A model generated the notes under the pieces. That model was not told the origin of the DNA. It worked only from the letters and a program-made list of their open reading frames with translations, and made no database searches. From Rhizobium sp. Q54 (GTDB lineage: Bacteria; Pseudomonadota; Alphaproteobacteria; UBA2966; CAIVPW01), in the NCBI GenBank assembly GCA_945904955.1, contig CAMDPO010000005.1, positions 28,429 through 92,428 of the forward strand: a stretch of 64,000 nucleotides of DNA, in the 5' to 3' direction. Numbering within the stretch: the first letter of the stretch is position 1; the number at the start of each line of letters is the position of its first letter. This document shows positions 16,047 to 24,237 of this stretch, in pieces. Made by a program: the position numbers and the translations under genes.

Positions 16047-17798
16047 ATGCTTGCCGCGATCGCGGGGGCTCTTTTCCCGTTGCCCGCCCTCGCCCAAACC
16101 ACGACCCCCGCCGCCGCCCGTTCCGAGGCCATTGCGGCCCTGGCGCTCTCCGGCGCCATCGTCCTCGCCATCATCGCCCTCGGCGTCGGCCTCATTCTGG
16201 CGTGGCGCGGCCGCCGCCGCGCCGCCGCCGATCGTCGCCGCATCCGCGAGCTGTTCGGCACGCTCGCCCGCACCACCGCCGTGCTCGATGCCGCTCCCGC
16301 CGGGTTCTTCGAGTGGTCGGCGCTGTCCGGCCTCGAGACCTGCTCGTCCGGCCTCGCCCAGTCGCTCGGCGCCTCGCCGGTCGCCGTGAAGACCTTCCGC
16401 GACCTGTCGCCCTACTTCACCGACACCGACTTCGCCGTCCTCGAGGTCGCGGTCGATGCCCTGCGCGCCGAGCGCAGACCCTTCGACCGTGTCGTGCGTG
16501 CCAAGAACGGCCGCGTGCTCGAGACGTGCGGTCGCGTCGTGTGCGCCGCCGGCACCGGCGAGCCGCTCTCCTTCACGCTGTGGTTCCACGACGCCACTGC
16601 CTTCGCCGGTGACGTTGCGGTGGGCCAGGCCGCGACCGCCGCCGCCGCCGCCGAACGCGACCGCCTCGCCCAGATCCTCGACCTCGCACCCTTCCCGGCG
16701 TGGCGGCGCGGCTCTGACCTGCGCATCGCGTGGGTCAACCGCGCCTACGCTGCAGCGGTCGAGTCCGACTTCGCGACGATCGTCGCCAACGCCGTCGAGT
16801 TCGCACCGGGCGCCGGTCCGCAACAGTCGCGCTCGCTCGCCGCGCTGGCGCGCGAAACCGGCGTCGCCCAGACCGACACGCGCCGCTTCAACGCCGCCGG
16901 CGAGCGCCGCGTCTACGAGATCACCGAAGCGTCCCTGGCCGATGGCGGCGCCATGGGCTTCGCCCGCGACGTCACGGCGCGCGAAGAGGCCCACGCCGAG
17001 CTCAAGCGCCACACCCAGGCGCACGCCGCCGTCATGGATCGCCTGCGCTCGGCCATCGCCATCTTCGGCCCCGACCGCAAGCTGCGCTTCTTCAACGAGG
17101 CCTACTTCCGCCTGTGGAAACTCGACGAGCCGTGGCTGCAGACCGGCCCCAGCCACGCCGAGATCTTGGAAGTCCTGCGCGAGGCGCGCCGCATCCCCGA
17201 GGCCGCCGACTTCCGCGCCTACAAGTCCCAGGTGATGAGCCTCTATGCGTCCGTGCTTGCGCCGGAGGAAGAGGTCCAGCACCTCCCCGACGGCCGCACC
17301 CTGCGCGTCATCACCTCGCCGCACCCGTTCGGCGGCCTGATGTTCCTCTACGAGGACGTCTCCGATCGCCTGGAGCTCGAGCGCGCCCGCAACACCCTCG
17401 CCGAGGTGCAGCGCGCCACCTTCGATCACCTGTTCGAAGGCGTCGCGGTGTTCGGTGGTGACGGCCGCTTGAAGCTCTACAACAAGCGCTTCGCATCCCT
17501 GTGGGTACTGGACGAGTCGTTCCTCAACTCCGAGCCCCATGTCGCCGACGTCGCCGAGCGCTGCCGCGATCTCTTCCCCCACGGCGGCGCTTCGTGGGCC
17601 GTCGTGAAGGACAAGATCGTCAGCCGCGCCTTGGACCGCAGCGCGCGCAACGCGCGCCTGACGCGACCGGGCGGTTTGGTGGTGCACTACGCCTCGGTGC
17701 CGCTGCCCGACGGCAACACTCTCTACACCTACCTCGACATCAGCGAGGAGCCTCCGGCATCGGTGACTCACCGGAGGGGAGCCGCCGGCGCGAGCTGA
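16047..17798 (+). CDS. PAS-repeat membrane protein lacking histidine-kinase domains
   Basis: A 583-residue protein: signal-like segment (1-17), one membrane helix (about 30-55), then four PAS-type segments, the last two of PAS_7 type (AIAIFGPDRKLRFFNEAYFRLW and GVAVFGGDGRLKLYNKRFASLW). In related alphaproteobacteria a protein of this layout near ahcY and tsaE continues into a HisKA and an ATPase domain. Here the frame ends right after YTYLDIS with a short low-complexity tail, and no kinase motif is found in the three frames following. It may be a broken kinase or a PAS-only sensor acting on a partner. Confidence 0.75.
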   Translation: MLAAIAGALFPLPALAQTTTPAAARSEAIAALALSGAIVLAIIALGVGLILAWRGRRRAAADRRRIRELFGTLARTTAVLDAAPAGFFEWSALSGLETCSSGLAQSLGASPVAVKTFRDLSPYFTDTDFAVLEVAVDALRAERRPFDRVVRAKNGRVLETCGRVVCAAGTGEPLSFTLWFHDATAFAGDVAVGQAATAAAAAERDRLAQILDLAPFPAWRRGSDLRIAWVNRAYAAAVESDFATIVANAVEFAPGAGPQQSRSLAALARETGVAQTDTRRFNAAGERRVYEITEASLADGGAMGFARDVTAREEAHAELKRHTQAHAAVMDRLRSAIAIFGPDRKLRFFNEAYFRLWKLDEPWLQTGPSHAEILEVLREARRIPEAADFRAYKSQVMSLYASVLAPEEEVQHLPDGRTLRVITSPHPFGGLMFLYEDVSDRLELERARNTLAEVQRATFDHLFEGVAVFGGDGRLKLYNKRFASLWVLDESFLNSEPHVADVAERCRDLFPHGGASWAVVKDKIVSRALDRSARNARLTRPGGLVVHYASVPLPDGNTLYTYLDISEEPPASVTHRRGAAGAS

Positions 17799-17855
17799 CC
17801 GGACTACTCCCGAAGCGCGCACCAGCCACGCCCTAGCCCGCGCTAGGCTCCAGCC

Positions 17856-18242
17856 ATGCGCTTCCTTTTTGTCGGTATCGCTGTCGTGGCGCTGAGCGGC
17901 TGCGCCTCCTCCCCGGGTGGGCCGGCGCGGCTCGCCATGGGCGTCGAAATTCCTTGTGACCTGGCGGAGGCGGAGCTGCGCGACCTGCGCGGCCGCACCA
18001 ACGCCATGGAGCGCATCGAGAAGGCCGAGCTCAGCCGCTCGCTCGCCCTCGTCGATGCCGCCGCCATCCTGGGCGGCGACGTGCGCGCCATCCGCCAGGG
18101 CCTCATCGACCGCTCCAACGCCAACCTGCGCCTGCACATCGGCCTGGAAGCCGACATCGCCTGCGGCTTCGCCGCGCCGCGCGCTCCGGTCACCCAACCG
18201 GCGCAAGCGCCGCGCGCGACCACCCGCACCGTGCGCGTCTGA
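17856..18242 (+). CDS. Small lipoprotein, unknown function
   Basis: A 128-residue predicted lipoprotein. The signal peptide ends in the lipobox ALSGC with lipidated Cys16. The mature part is a helical segment (about 38-90, including LRGRTNAMERIEKAELSRSLALVD) and a Pro/Ala/Thr-rich tail. No known domain is seen. It lies between the PAS gene and a tiny exported-protein gene that starts 11 bases later, so the two probably share a transcript. The outer membrane is its likely location. Confidence 0.65.
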   Translation: MRFLFVGIAVVALSGCASSPGGPARLAMGVEIPCDLAEAELRDLRGRTNAMERIEKAELSRSLALVDAAAILGGDVRAIRQGLIDRSNANLRLHIGLEADIACGFAAPRAPVTQPAQAPRATTRTVRV

Positions 18243-18253
18243 AGGAGCCAGCC

Positions 18254-18505
18254 GTGGTCATCAACAAGAACAACAACCCGGTCTGGCTCGCCGCCGGCAT
18301 CGCCCTCGGCATGCTGATCGGCGTTAGCCTCCGCACGGCGCCGGTCGCGGCCGGGCAAGGCACGTTCGCCACCGGAAACTGGGTCGTCGTGGAAGTGACG
18401 GGCGCGGCCCCAAGCCGCGAAGCAGTGCGCTACAACGCCGCGACCGGCATCATGCAGCTCTGCAACCTCACCACGCTCACCTGCGGCAACTCCGTGCAGC
18501 CTTAG
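18254..18505 (+). CDS. Small membrane-anchored/exported protein, unknown
   Basis: An 83-residue protein starting with GTG behind a good AAGGAG ribosome binding site. One hydrophobic helix (about 10-25, VWLAAGIALGMLIGV) precedes a small polar domain with two cysteines (MQLCNLTTLTCGN). The stop codon overlaps the stop of the convergent HIT gene. I do not recognise it. The upstream lipoprotein is probably its operon partner. Confidence 0.55.
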   Translation: MVINKNNNPVWLAAGIALGMLIGVSLRTAPVAAGQGTFATGNWVVVEVTGAAPSREAVRYNAATGIMQLCNLTTLTCGNSVQP

Positions 18506-18948
18506 TCCGCCGCCAGCAGCCGCGCCATGCGGTCGAGCTCATCGCGCGGCGTGAACGGGATGTGACTGAGGCCGAACATCGCCTGCCCGTCCTTGACCTG
18601 AGCGAAGCGCGCCGAGGTGATGTCGTCGGAGTGGTGCAGGGGCACTACGACTAGGTGCGCGTGCGCGACGCCAAATCCATGCACCACATAGCCCATGCGT
18701 TGCGGACGCAACTTGTTTTGGGAGCGTCGCGCAAGTCGTTGCGCTACCAGTAGGACGTGCGTCGCAACGTCGTCCGGCACGTCGATGAAGTGGTCGATGT
18801 GCGCCTTGGGAATGACGAGGAACTCGCCGGGACGCGTTGGTCGCAAGGTCATGAAGGCGACGAGCGTGTCGTCCTCATACACTCGGCTAGCGACCTCTCG
18901 CCCTGCGATGATCTCGCAGAAGACGCAGGGCCGCGGGTCAGCACTCAC
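18502..18948 (-). CDS. HIT-family nucleotide-binding protein with altered triad
   Basis: A 148-residue HIT protein. It begins at GTG 18948, overlapping the reductase stop by 4 bp, and reads MSADPRPCVFCEIIAGREVASRVYED, a typical HIT start. The histidine triad region is AHAHLVVVP: H96 and the nucleophile H98 are present, but the third position is V100 rather than His. HIT enzymes hydrolyse or transfer nucleotidyl groups, often from AMP derivatives. The substitution may alter leaving-group activation. The substrate is unknown. Confidence 0.8.
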   Translation of the reverse strand: MSADPRPCVFCEIIAGREVASRVYEDDTLVAFMTLRPTRPGEFLVIPKAHIDHFIDVPDDVATHVLLVAQRLARRSQNKLRPQRMGYVVHGFGVAHAHLVVVPLHHSDDITSARFAQVKDGQAMFGLSHIPFTPRDELDRMARLLAAD

Positions 18949-19991
18949 TTCGCGCCCGGCACGCCCTTCGACGTGGAGTACTCGAAGTGCAGCGCCTTGT
19001 CGGGGTTGAGGAGCGGATGGATGGCGTGGGCGGCCTGCGCTGCCTCGGCGAAGCCGGACAGGATCAGCTTCAGCTTGCCCGGATAGGTGGCGATGTCGCC
19101 CACGGCGAACACGCCGTGCAGGTTCGTGGCGCACGTCGCCGGGTTGACCACGATGTGCTTCATCTGGTCCAGCGTGATGCCCCACTCGGCGATCGGGCCG
19201 AGGTTGTTCACCAAGCCGAAGAACGCCAGCACGACATCGGCGTCGAGCGCCTTCTCCTCGCCGTCGAGGGTCGCGACCTTTACCGCCGACAGGTGGCCGC
19301 CTTGTCCTTCGAGACCGGACAGGGCGTAGGGGATCACCATCTCGATGGCGCCGCTGGCCGCAAGCTCGTGCATCTTGCGCACGCTCTCGGGTGCCGCGCG
19401 GAACTTGTCGCGCCGGTGCACGACCCACACCTTGGCGGCGATGCCGGCGAGCGCCAGCGCCCAGTCCACCGCGGAGTCGCCGCCGCCGGCGATGACGACG
19501 CGCTTGCCGGCGAGGTCGCCCTTGCGCCGCACCAGGTAGAACACCGACTTGCCTTCGAACGCTTCGACGCCGGGCAGCGGCAGCCGCACCGGCCCGAACG
19601 CGCCGGTGCCGCCGGCGATGATGACGGCACGCGCCTCGAGTGCGGCACCGCCGGCGATCTCGAGCCGCCAGCCGTCGTTGGTGCCGTCCGCCCGTGCGCG
19701 GATCGCAGACATGCGCAGCACCGGATGACCAAGGCGGTAGACGGGCTTGAACGGCGCGGCCTGCTCCAGCAGCCGGTCGATCAGCTCCATCGCCATTACC
19801 GAAGGGTAGCCGGGGATGTCGTAGATCGGCTTCTCGGGATAGAGCGCCGCGCATTGCCCGCCCGCGGTGTCGAGCACGTCGACCACGGTCGAGCGGAAGC
19901 CGAGCATGCCGACCTCGAACACCGAGAACAGGCCGACCGGCCCTGCGCCGATGATGGCGACGTCGGTCGTAAAGTCGGAGTGCGCGTCCAT
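18945..19991 (-). CDS. Ferredoxin/flavodoxin-NADP+ reductase, thioredoxin-reductase-like
   Basis: A 348-residue flavoprotein. It has the FAD-binding GAGPVGL near the N-terminus, the NADPH-binding GGGDSAVDWAL, and GDIATYPGKLKLILSGFAEA near the C-terminus. It lacks the CxxC of thioredoxin reductase, which places it with the FNR2-type ferredoxin-NADP+ reductases of Bacillus and alphaproteobacteria. The ATG at 19991 is chosen over one 12 codons earlier because the family begins just before the first strand. The HIT gene is coupled to its end. Confidence 0.87.
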   Translation of the reverse strand: MDAHSDFTTDVAIIGAGPVGLFSVFEVGMLGFRSTVVDVLDTAGGQCAALYPEKPIYDIPGYPSVMAMELIDRLLEQAAPFKPVYRLGHPVLRMSAIRARADGTNDGWRLEIAGGAALEARAVIIAGGTGAFGPVRLPLPGVEAFEGKSVFYLVRRKGDLAGKRVVIAGGGDSAVDWALALAGIAAKVWVVHRRDKFRAAPESVRKMHELAASGAIEMVIPYALSGLEGQGGHLSAVKVATLDGEEKALDADVVLAFFGLVNNLGPIAEWGITLDQMKHIVVNPATCATNLHGVFAVGDIATYPGKLKLILSGFAEAAQAAHAIHPLLNPDKALHFEYSTSKGVPGAK

Positions 19992-20051
19992 CGGGCTACC
20001 TTGTAGACGAGCGCCTGCGCCGCGCAAGGCGGCGCTGCAGGCCCGCGGGGC

Positions 20052-20693
20052 CTAATTTCCCCAGTAGAACGTGCTGAACAGGCGCAGGAAGTCGATGCGG
20101 CGCGCCGTGAAGGCGGCATCGGCCGTCTTCAGGTCGGCGCCGGTGGTGGCGCAGGTCAGGTGCCAGACGCGCCCGGGCGGCGTGCGCACCAGGAACATCA
20201 TCATCACCGTCGGCTGTTGCGCCTTGGTGTCGGTGGCGGCGATCATCGACACCCGCGCCGGCAGGTTGCCGATCTTGGTGCCGACATTGTCGCGCACTTC
20301 GACGTTGGTGAAGCGCGCCGCGGGCAGTCCTTTGACCATGTCGTCGTCGTAGACCGGATGATTGAGCATGCCCCAGTCGAGTTGCGGCTGGGTCAGACCC
20401 CAATACTCACTTACGTCGTACAGGTAGACCTGACAGCTCGCGGGGTTCGGACCCGGCGGCGAGTTGAGCACCATTTTGACGGCTGGATCAGTCGGCTCGG
20501 CGACGATCCAGTCGGCCGGATGCGCAAGGCGAAAGCCGAACTCGGCATTGCGCAGGCTCTTTTGACCCGCTGCCTGCGCCAGCTGCACCCCCTCAGGCGC
20601 CCGCGCCGCGGGCCCCGCGACCTCGGCAGCCAACGCCGCCGGGGCGCACAGGGCGACCGCGGCGACCATCAGGGGTGCAAGACGCGCGTTCAT
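20052..20693 (-). CDS. Secreted protein of unknown function
   Basis: A 213-residue protein with a clear signal peptide (MNARLAPLMVAAVALCAPAALA, cleavage after ALA). The mature domain has FGFRLAHPADWIV, as in small periplasmic or lipoprotein PsbP/DUF-type folds, and two cysteines (PASCQVYLYD and LTCATTG) that could form a disulphide. It lies upstream of the reductase in the same direction, 60 bases away, and is divergent from tsaE. Function unknown. Confidence 0.65.
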   Translation of the reverse strand: MNARLAPLMVAAVALCAPAALAAEVAGPAARAPEGVQLAQAAGQKSLRNAEFGFRLAHPADWIVAEPTDPAVKMVLNSPPGPNPASCQVYLYDVSEYWGLTQPQLDWGMLNHPVYDDDMVKGLPAARFTNVEVRDNVGTKIGNLPARVSMIAATDTKAQQPTVMMMFLVRTPPGRVWHLTCATTGADLKTADAAFTARRIDFLRLFSTFYWGN

Positions 20694-20782
20694 TTGCGCC
20701 TAGCTTGGCCGGGCGCGCGCGTAGGCGCAAGACCCGCCGAATGGGCTACAAACAGGGCCGGACTCCGGCGCCTCGCCGCACC

Positions 20783-21238
20783 ATGCAAAAGAACCTGCTC
20801 ACCCTGGATGACACCGAGCGCTTAGCTGCGCGCGTGGCGGCGCGGGCGATGGTCGGCGACTTCATCGGCCTGTCGGGCCCGCTCGGCGCCGGCAAGACGG
20901 CGTTCGCCCGCGCCTTCCTGTTGGCAATGGCCTCGCGCCAAAAGGCGCCGCCGCCGGCCGAGGTGCCGAGCCCCACCTTTACCTTGGTGCAGACCTACGA
21001 GCTCGGTGCCCTCGAAGTGGCCCACTTCGACCTCTATCGCATCGGCTCGCCTGAGGAAGCCGGCGAGCTCGGTCTCGACGAAGCGCAAGCGCGCGGCATG
21101 GTCCTGGTCGAGTGGCCGGAACGCCTCGGCGATCACTTGCCGCGCGACCGCCTCGACATCGCGTTGTCCGTGGATGCGTCCGAGCAGCGGCGCGCGACCT
21201 TGGTCACGCACGGCACGTGGCGGACGCGCGCGCTATGA
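20783..21238 (+). CDS. tsaE: tRNA threonylcarbamoyladenosine biosynthesis ATPase TsaE
   Basis: A 151-residue ATPase of the TsaBDE complex, which makes t6A37 in tRNAs that read ANN codons. Walker A GPLGAGKT (K38) and PSPTFTLVQTYE, HFDLYRI and LVEWPERL are family hallmarks. ATG 20783 is preferred over an in-frame ATG at 20741 as it matches the family start. Its TGA overlaps the addB ATG by 4 bp. In many relatives a sugar kinase/nucleotidyltransferase pair (AmgK/MurU) stands between tsaE and addB; it is absent here. Confidence 0.93.
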   Translation: MQKNLLTLDDTERLAARVAARAMVGDFIGLSGPLGAGKTAFARAFLLAMASRQKAPPPAEVPSPTFTLVQTYELGALEVAHFDLYRIGSPEEAGELGLDEAQARGMVLVEWPERLGDHLPRDRLDIALSVDASEQRRATLVTHGTWRTRAL

Positions 21239-24237
21239 AGCCCACGCCAACCGTCTTCAACGTTCCCGCGGGCGTCACCTTCGTCGACGCCTTGGTCGCC
21301 GGCATTCGTGCCCGCCACGGCGATGACCCGATCGCGCTCAGCTCGGTCACCGTGCTGCTGCCGACGCGCCGCGCCTGCCGCGCGCTGCGCGACGCCTTCC
21401 TGCGCCTGTCCAACGGCAAGCCGACCCTGCTGCCCGTCATGCGCCCGCTCGGCGACATCGAGGAAGACGAGCTCGCGCTTGCCGTGGCCGAGCAGAGTTG
21501 GGAGGGGGACGACGCTGCCGCGACGCTCGCGCTGCCGCCGGCGCTCTCGCCCATCCGTCGTCGCCTGCTGCTCGCGCAGCTGATCCAGCATCGCGACGCC
21601 GACATGCCGGCAGACCAAGCGCTGTTCCTGGCGGGCGAGCTCGCGCGCCTCCTCGATCAGATGCAGATCGAGGAGGTGCCGTTCGCAGCGCTCTCCGGCA
21701 TCGTGCCCACCGAGCTCGCGCATCACTGGCAAGAGGTGCTGACCTTCCTCGGCATCGTCTCGGACGAGTGGCCGCGCCTGCTTGCCGCCGAAGGCGCGAT
21801 GGACGCCGCCGAGCGGCGCAGCAAGCTGCTCGACGCCCAGGCGGCGCTGTGGTCGGCGCGCCCGCCACAGGGTCCGATCATTGCGGCGGGCTCGACCGGC
21901 ACGGTGCCGGCCACCGCCCGCCTGCTGCGCGTCGTCGGCCGCCTGGCTGAGGGCTGCGTCGTGCTCCCCGGTCTGGACGTCGCCATGCCCGAGGCATCCT
22001 GGAACGACGTCGACGCCGCCCATCCTCAGTACGCGATGAAGCATCTGCTCGACGTGCTCGGCGTCGCCCGCGCCGGAGTCGACCTCTGGCCCTCGCCAGG
22101 CGTCGCTGCGCCGATGCCGGCGCGCATCACCCTGCTCGGCGAAGCACTGAAGCCGGCCGCGGCGTGGGCCGAGCCGAGCGCCGGACCGATCGACCCCGAG
22201 GCCGCGCGCAATCTCTACCGCCTCGACTGCACCAATCCGGAGGAAGAAGCGCGCGCCATTGCGCTCGCGCTGCGCGAGGCACTCGAGACCGAAGGCCGCA
22301 CCGCCGCGTTGGTCACGCCCGATCGCGCCTTGGCGCGGCGCGTCACCGCCGAGCTCGGGCGCTGGAACGTCGCGGTGGACGACTCCGCCGGCACGCCTCT
22401 CGCGCTCACGCCGGTTGGCACCTTCCTGCGCCTGACCGCGACCATGATCGCGGAAGACCTCGCGCCGATCCCGCTGCTCGCGGCGCTGAAGCACCCGCTC
22501 GCCGCCGGCGGCAGTCCGCCGCAGTCGTTCCGCTGGTTGGCGCGCCGGCTCGACTACCACGTGCTGCGCGGCCCGCGTCCAGCGACAGGATTCGCGGGGT
22601 TGCAGGCCGCGCTCGATCCCATCCAGGAGAAGATGCCGCGCGTGGCGCTCGCGCTGCGGCCGTGGCTCGCGGACCTGGAACGCCGCGCCGCCCCGTTTGC
22701 GGCCGTGATCGCCGCAGACTCCGCACCGCTAGCCGACCTCGTCCGCGCCCACGTCGGCTTCGCCGAGTCGCTCGCCGCGGACTCAGGTACGGAGGGTGCG
22801 GGCCAGCGCTTGTGGAGCAACGACGACGGCGAGGCCGCCGCGGTATGGGTCGAGGAAGTGCTGCGCGTCGCGGCACAAGGCGCGCCGCCATTCGCCTGCC
22901 GCCACTACCCGCGCGTGCTCACCGAGCTGATGGCCGGCGTCACCGTGCGGCCGCGCTTCGCCAAGCATCCGCGCCTGCACATCTGGGGTCCGCTCGAGGC
23001 GCGCATGCAGCAGGCCGACGTCCTGGTCCTCGGGGGCCTCAACGAGGGTACTTGGCCGCCCGAGATCACGACCGACGCGTGGATGTCGCGGCCCATGCGC
23101 AAGCAGGTCGGCTTGCCGCCGCTCGAGCGGCGCGTCGGTCTCGCCGCCCACGACTTCGCGCAAGCTGCCGCGGCGCCCACCGTGCTGCTCACCCGCGCCA
23201 CCAAGGTGGACGGCGCGCCGACCGTGCCGTCGCGCTGGCTCGATCGCTTGGCAGCGGTTCTCGCCGGAAACCGCCTATCCCTCGAGGCGCCGCGCTGGCT
23301 CGTCTGGCAGCGTTCCTTTGCCCACGTCGACGTTCCGGTGCCGCTGACCGCGCCGGTGCCAAAGCCGCCGGTCGACAAACGTCCGCGCAAATTGTCGGCC
23401 ACGACCATCGAGACCTGGGTGCGCGATCCGTACGCCGTCTACGCGCGCTACGTGCTGCGCCTGCGTGCGATCGACCCGATCGACGCGGACCCCGACGCGC
23501 GTGATCGCGGCCAGATCATTCATCGCGCCATCGACACCTTCCTGCGCAGCCAGCCCGACGTCACCGCCGCCGACGCGCTGCCGCGCATGATCGAGTGCGG
23601 CCGCGTCGCGTTCGAGAACCTGTTCGCCAAGCCCGGCGTGTGGGCGTTCTGGTGGCCGCGCTTCCAGCGCATCGCCGCGTGGTTCATCGAGAACGAGCGC
23701 GCGCGACTTGGTGTTGCGCGCCTCGCCGCGAGCGAAGTGCACGGCGAGAGCGACATTGCTGCGCCAGCCGGTGCGTTCCGCGTCACCGCCACCGCAGACC
23801 GCATCGATCGACTCACGGCGGGCGGGCTCGCCATCATCGACTACAAGACCGGCTCGACGCCTCCGGTTGCCGACATCCAAGCAGGATTTGCGCCGCAGCT
23901 CGCCATCGAAGGCATGCTGGCGATGCGCGGCGCCTTCCCCGGCATCGCCGCCGCCCGCGTGGACGAGCTCGCGTACTGGAAGCTGAGCGGCCTCGGCGAC
24001 ATCGGCAGCGTGACGCCCGCCGCCAAGACTGCCGAGGGCGTGCAGATGCTCATCGCCGACCTCAGCGACGGTCTCGCCGCGTACGTCGCCGCCTTCGACG
24101 ATCCGTCCATGCCGTACCGATCGCGGCCGCGGCCGGACTTCGCTCCGCGCCACTCGGACTACGACCACCTGGCGCGCGTGCGTGAATGGTCGGCGGGCCC
24201 CGGCGAGGACGAGATGATCCACGTGGTGCCGCGATGA
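21235..24237 (+). CDS. addB: Double-strand break repair protein AddB
   Basis: A 1000-residue subunit of the AddAB helicase-nuclease, which processes broken DNA ends for RecA. The alphaproteobacterial type has an inactive helicase-like N-terminal part, VLLPTRRACRALRDAF and, near residue 600, VLVLGGLNEGTWPPE. The C-terminal RecB-type nuclease domain starts about residue 715 (RKLSATTIETWVRDPYAVY) with catalytic D869-Y-K871 in IIDYKTGS. Start and stop both overlap neighbours by 4 bp (tsaE and addA), so the three are tightly coupled. Confidence 0.93.
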   Translation: MKPTPTVFNVPAGVTFVDALVAGIRARHGDDPIALSSVTVLLPTRRACRALRDAFLRLSNGKPTLLPVMRPLGDIEEDELALAVAEQSWEGDDAAATLALPPALSPIRRRLLLAQLIQHRDADMPADQALFLAGELARLLDQMQIEEVPFAALSGIVPTELAHHWQEVLTFLGIVSDEWPRLLAAEGAMDAAERRSKLLDAQAALWSARPPQGPIIAAGSTGTVPATARLLRVVGRLAEGCVVLPGLDVAMPEASWNDVDAAHPQYAMKHLLDVLGVARAGVDLWPSPGVAAPMPARITLLGEALKPAAAWAEPSAGPIDPEAARNLYRLDCTNPEEEARAIALALREALETEGRTAALVTPDRALARRVTAELGRWNVAVDDSAGTPLALTPVGTFLRLTATMIAEDLAPIPLLAALKHPLAAGGSPPQSFRWLARRLDYHVLRGPRPATGFAGLQAALDPIQEKMPRVALALRPWLADLERRAAPFAAVIAADSAPLADLVRAHVGFAESLAADSGTEGAGQRLWSNDDGEAAAVWVEEVLRVAAQGAPPFACRHYPRVLTELMAGVTVRPRFAKHPRLHIWGPLEARMQQADVLVLGGLNEGTWPPEITTDAWMSRPMRKQVGLPPLERRVGLAAHDFAQAAAAPTVLLTRATKVDGAPTVPSRWLDRLAAVLAGNRLSLEAPRWLVWQRSFAHVDVPVPLTAPVPKPPVDKRPRKLSATTIETWVRDPYAVYARYVLRLRAIDPIDADPDARDRGQIIHRAIDTFLRSQPDVTAADALPRMIECGRVAFENLFAKPGVWAFWWPRFQRIAAWFIENERARLGVARLAASEVHGESDIAAPAGAFRVTATADRIDRLTAGGLAIIDYKTGSTPPVADIQAGFAPQLAIEGMLAMRGAFPGIAAARVDELAYWKLSGLGDIGSVTPAAKTAEGVQMLIADLSDGLAAYVAAFDDPSMPYRSRPRPDFAPRHSDYDHLARVREWSAGPGEDEMIHVVPR

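Noticed and set aside
15927..18206. A 759-codon open frame on the minus strand opposite the PAS gene
   Set aside because: Same type of shadow frame; the PAS domains on the plus strand are clear and the antisense product has no recognisable domain.
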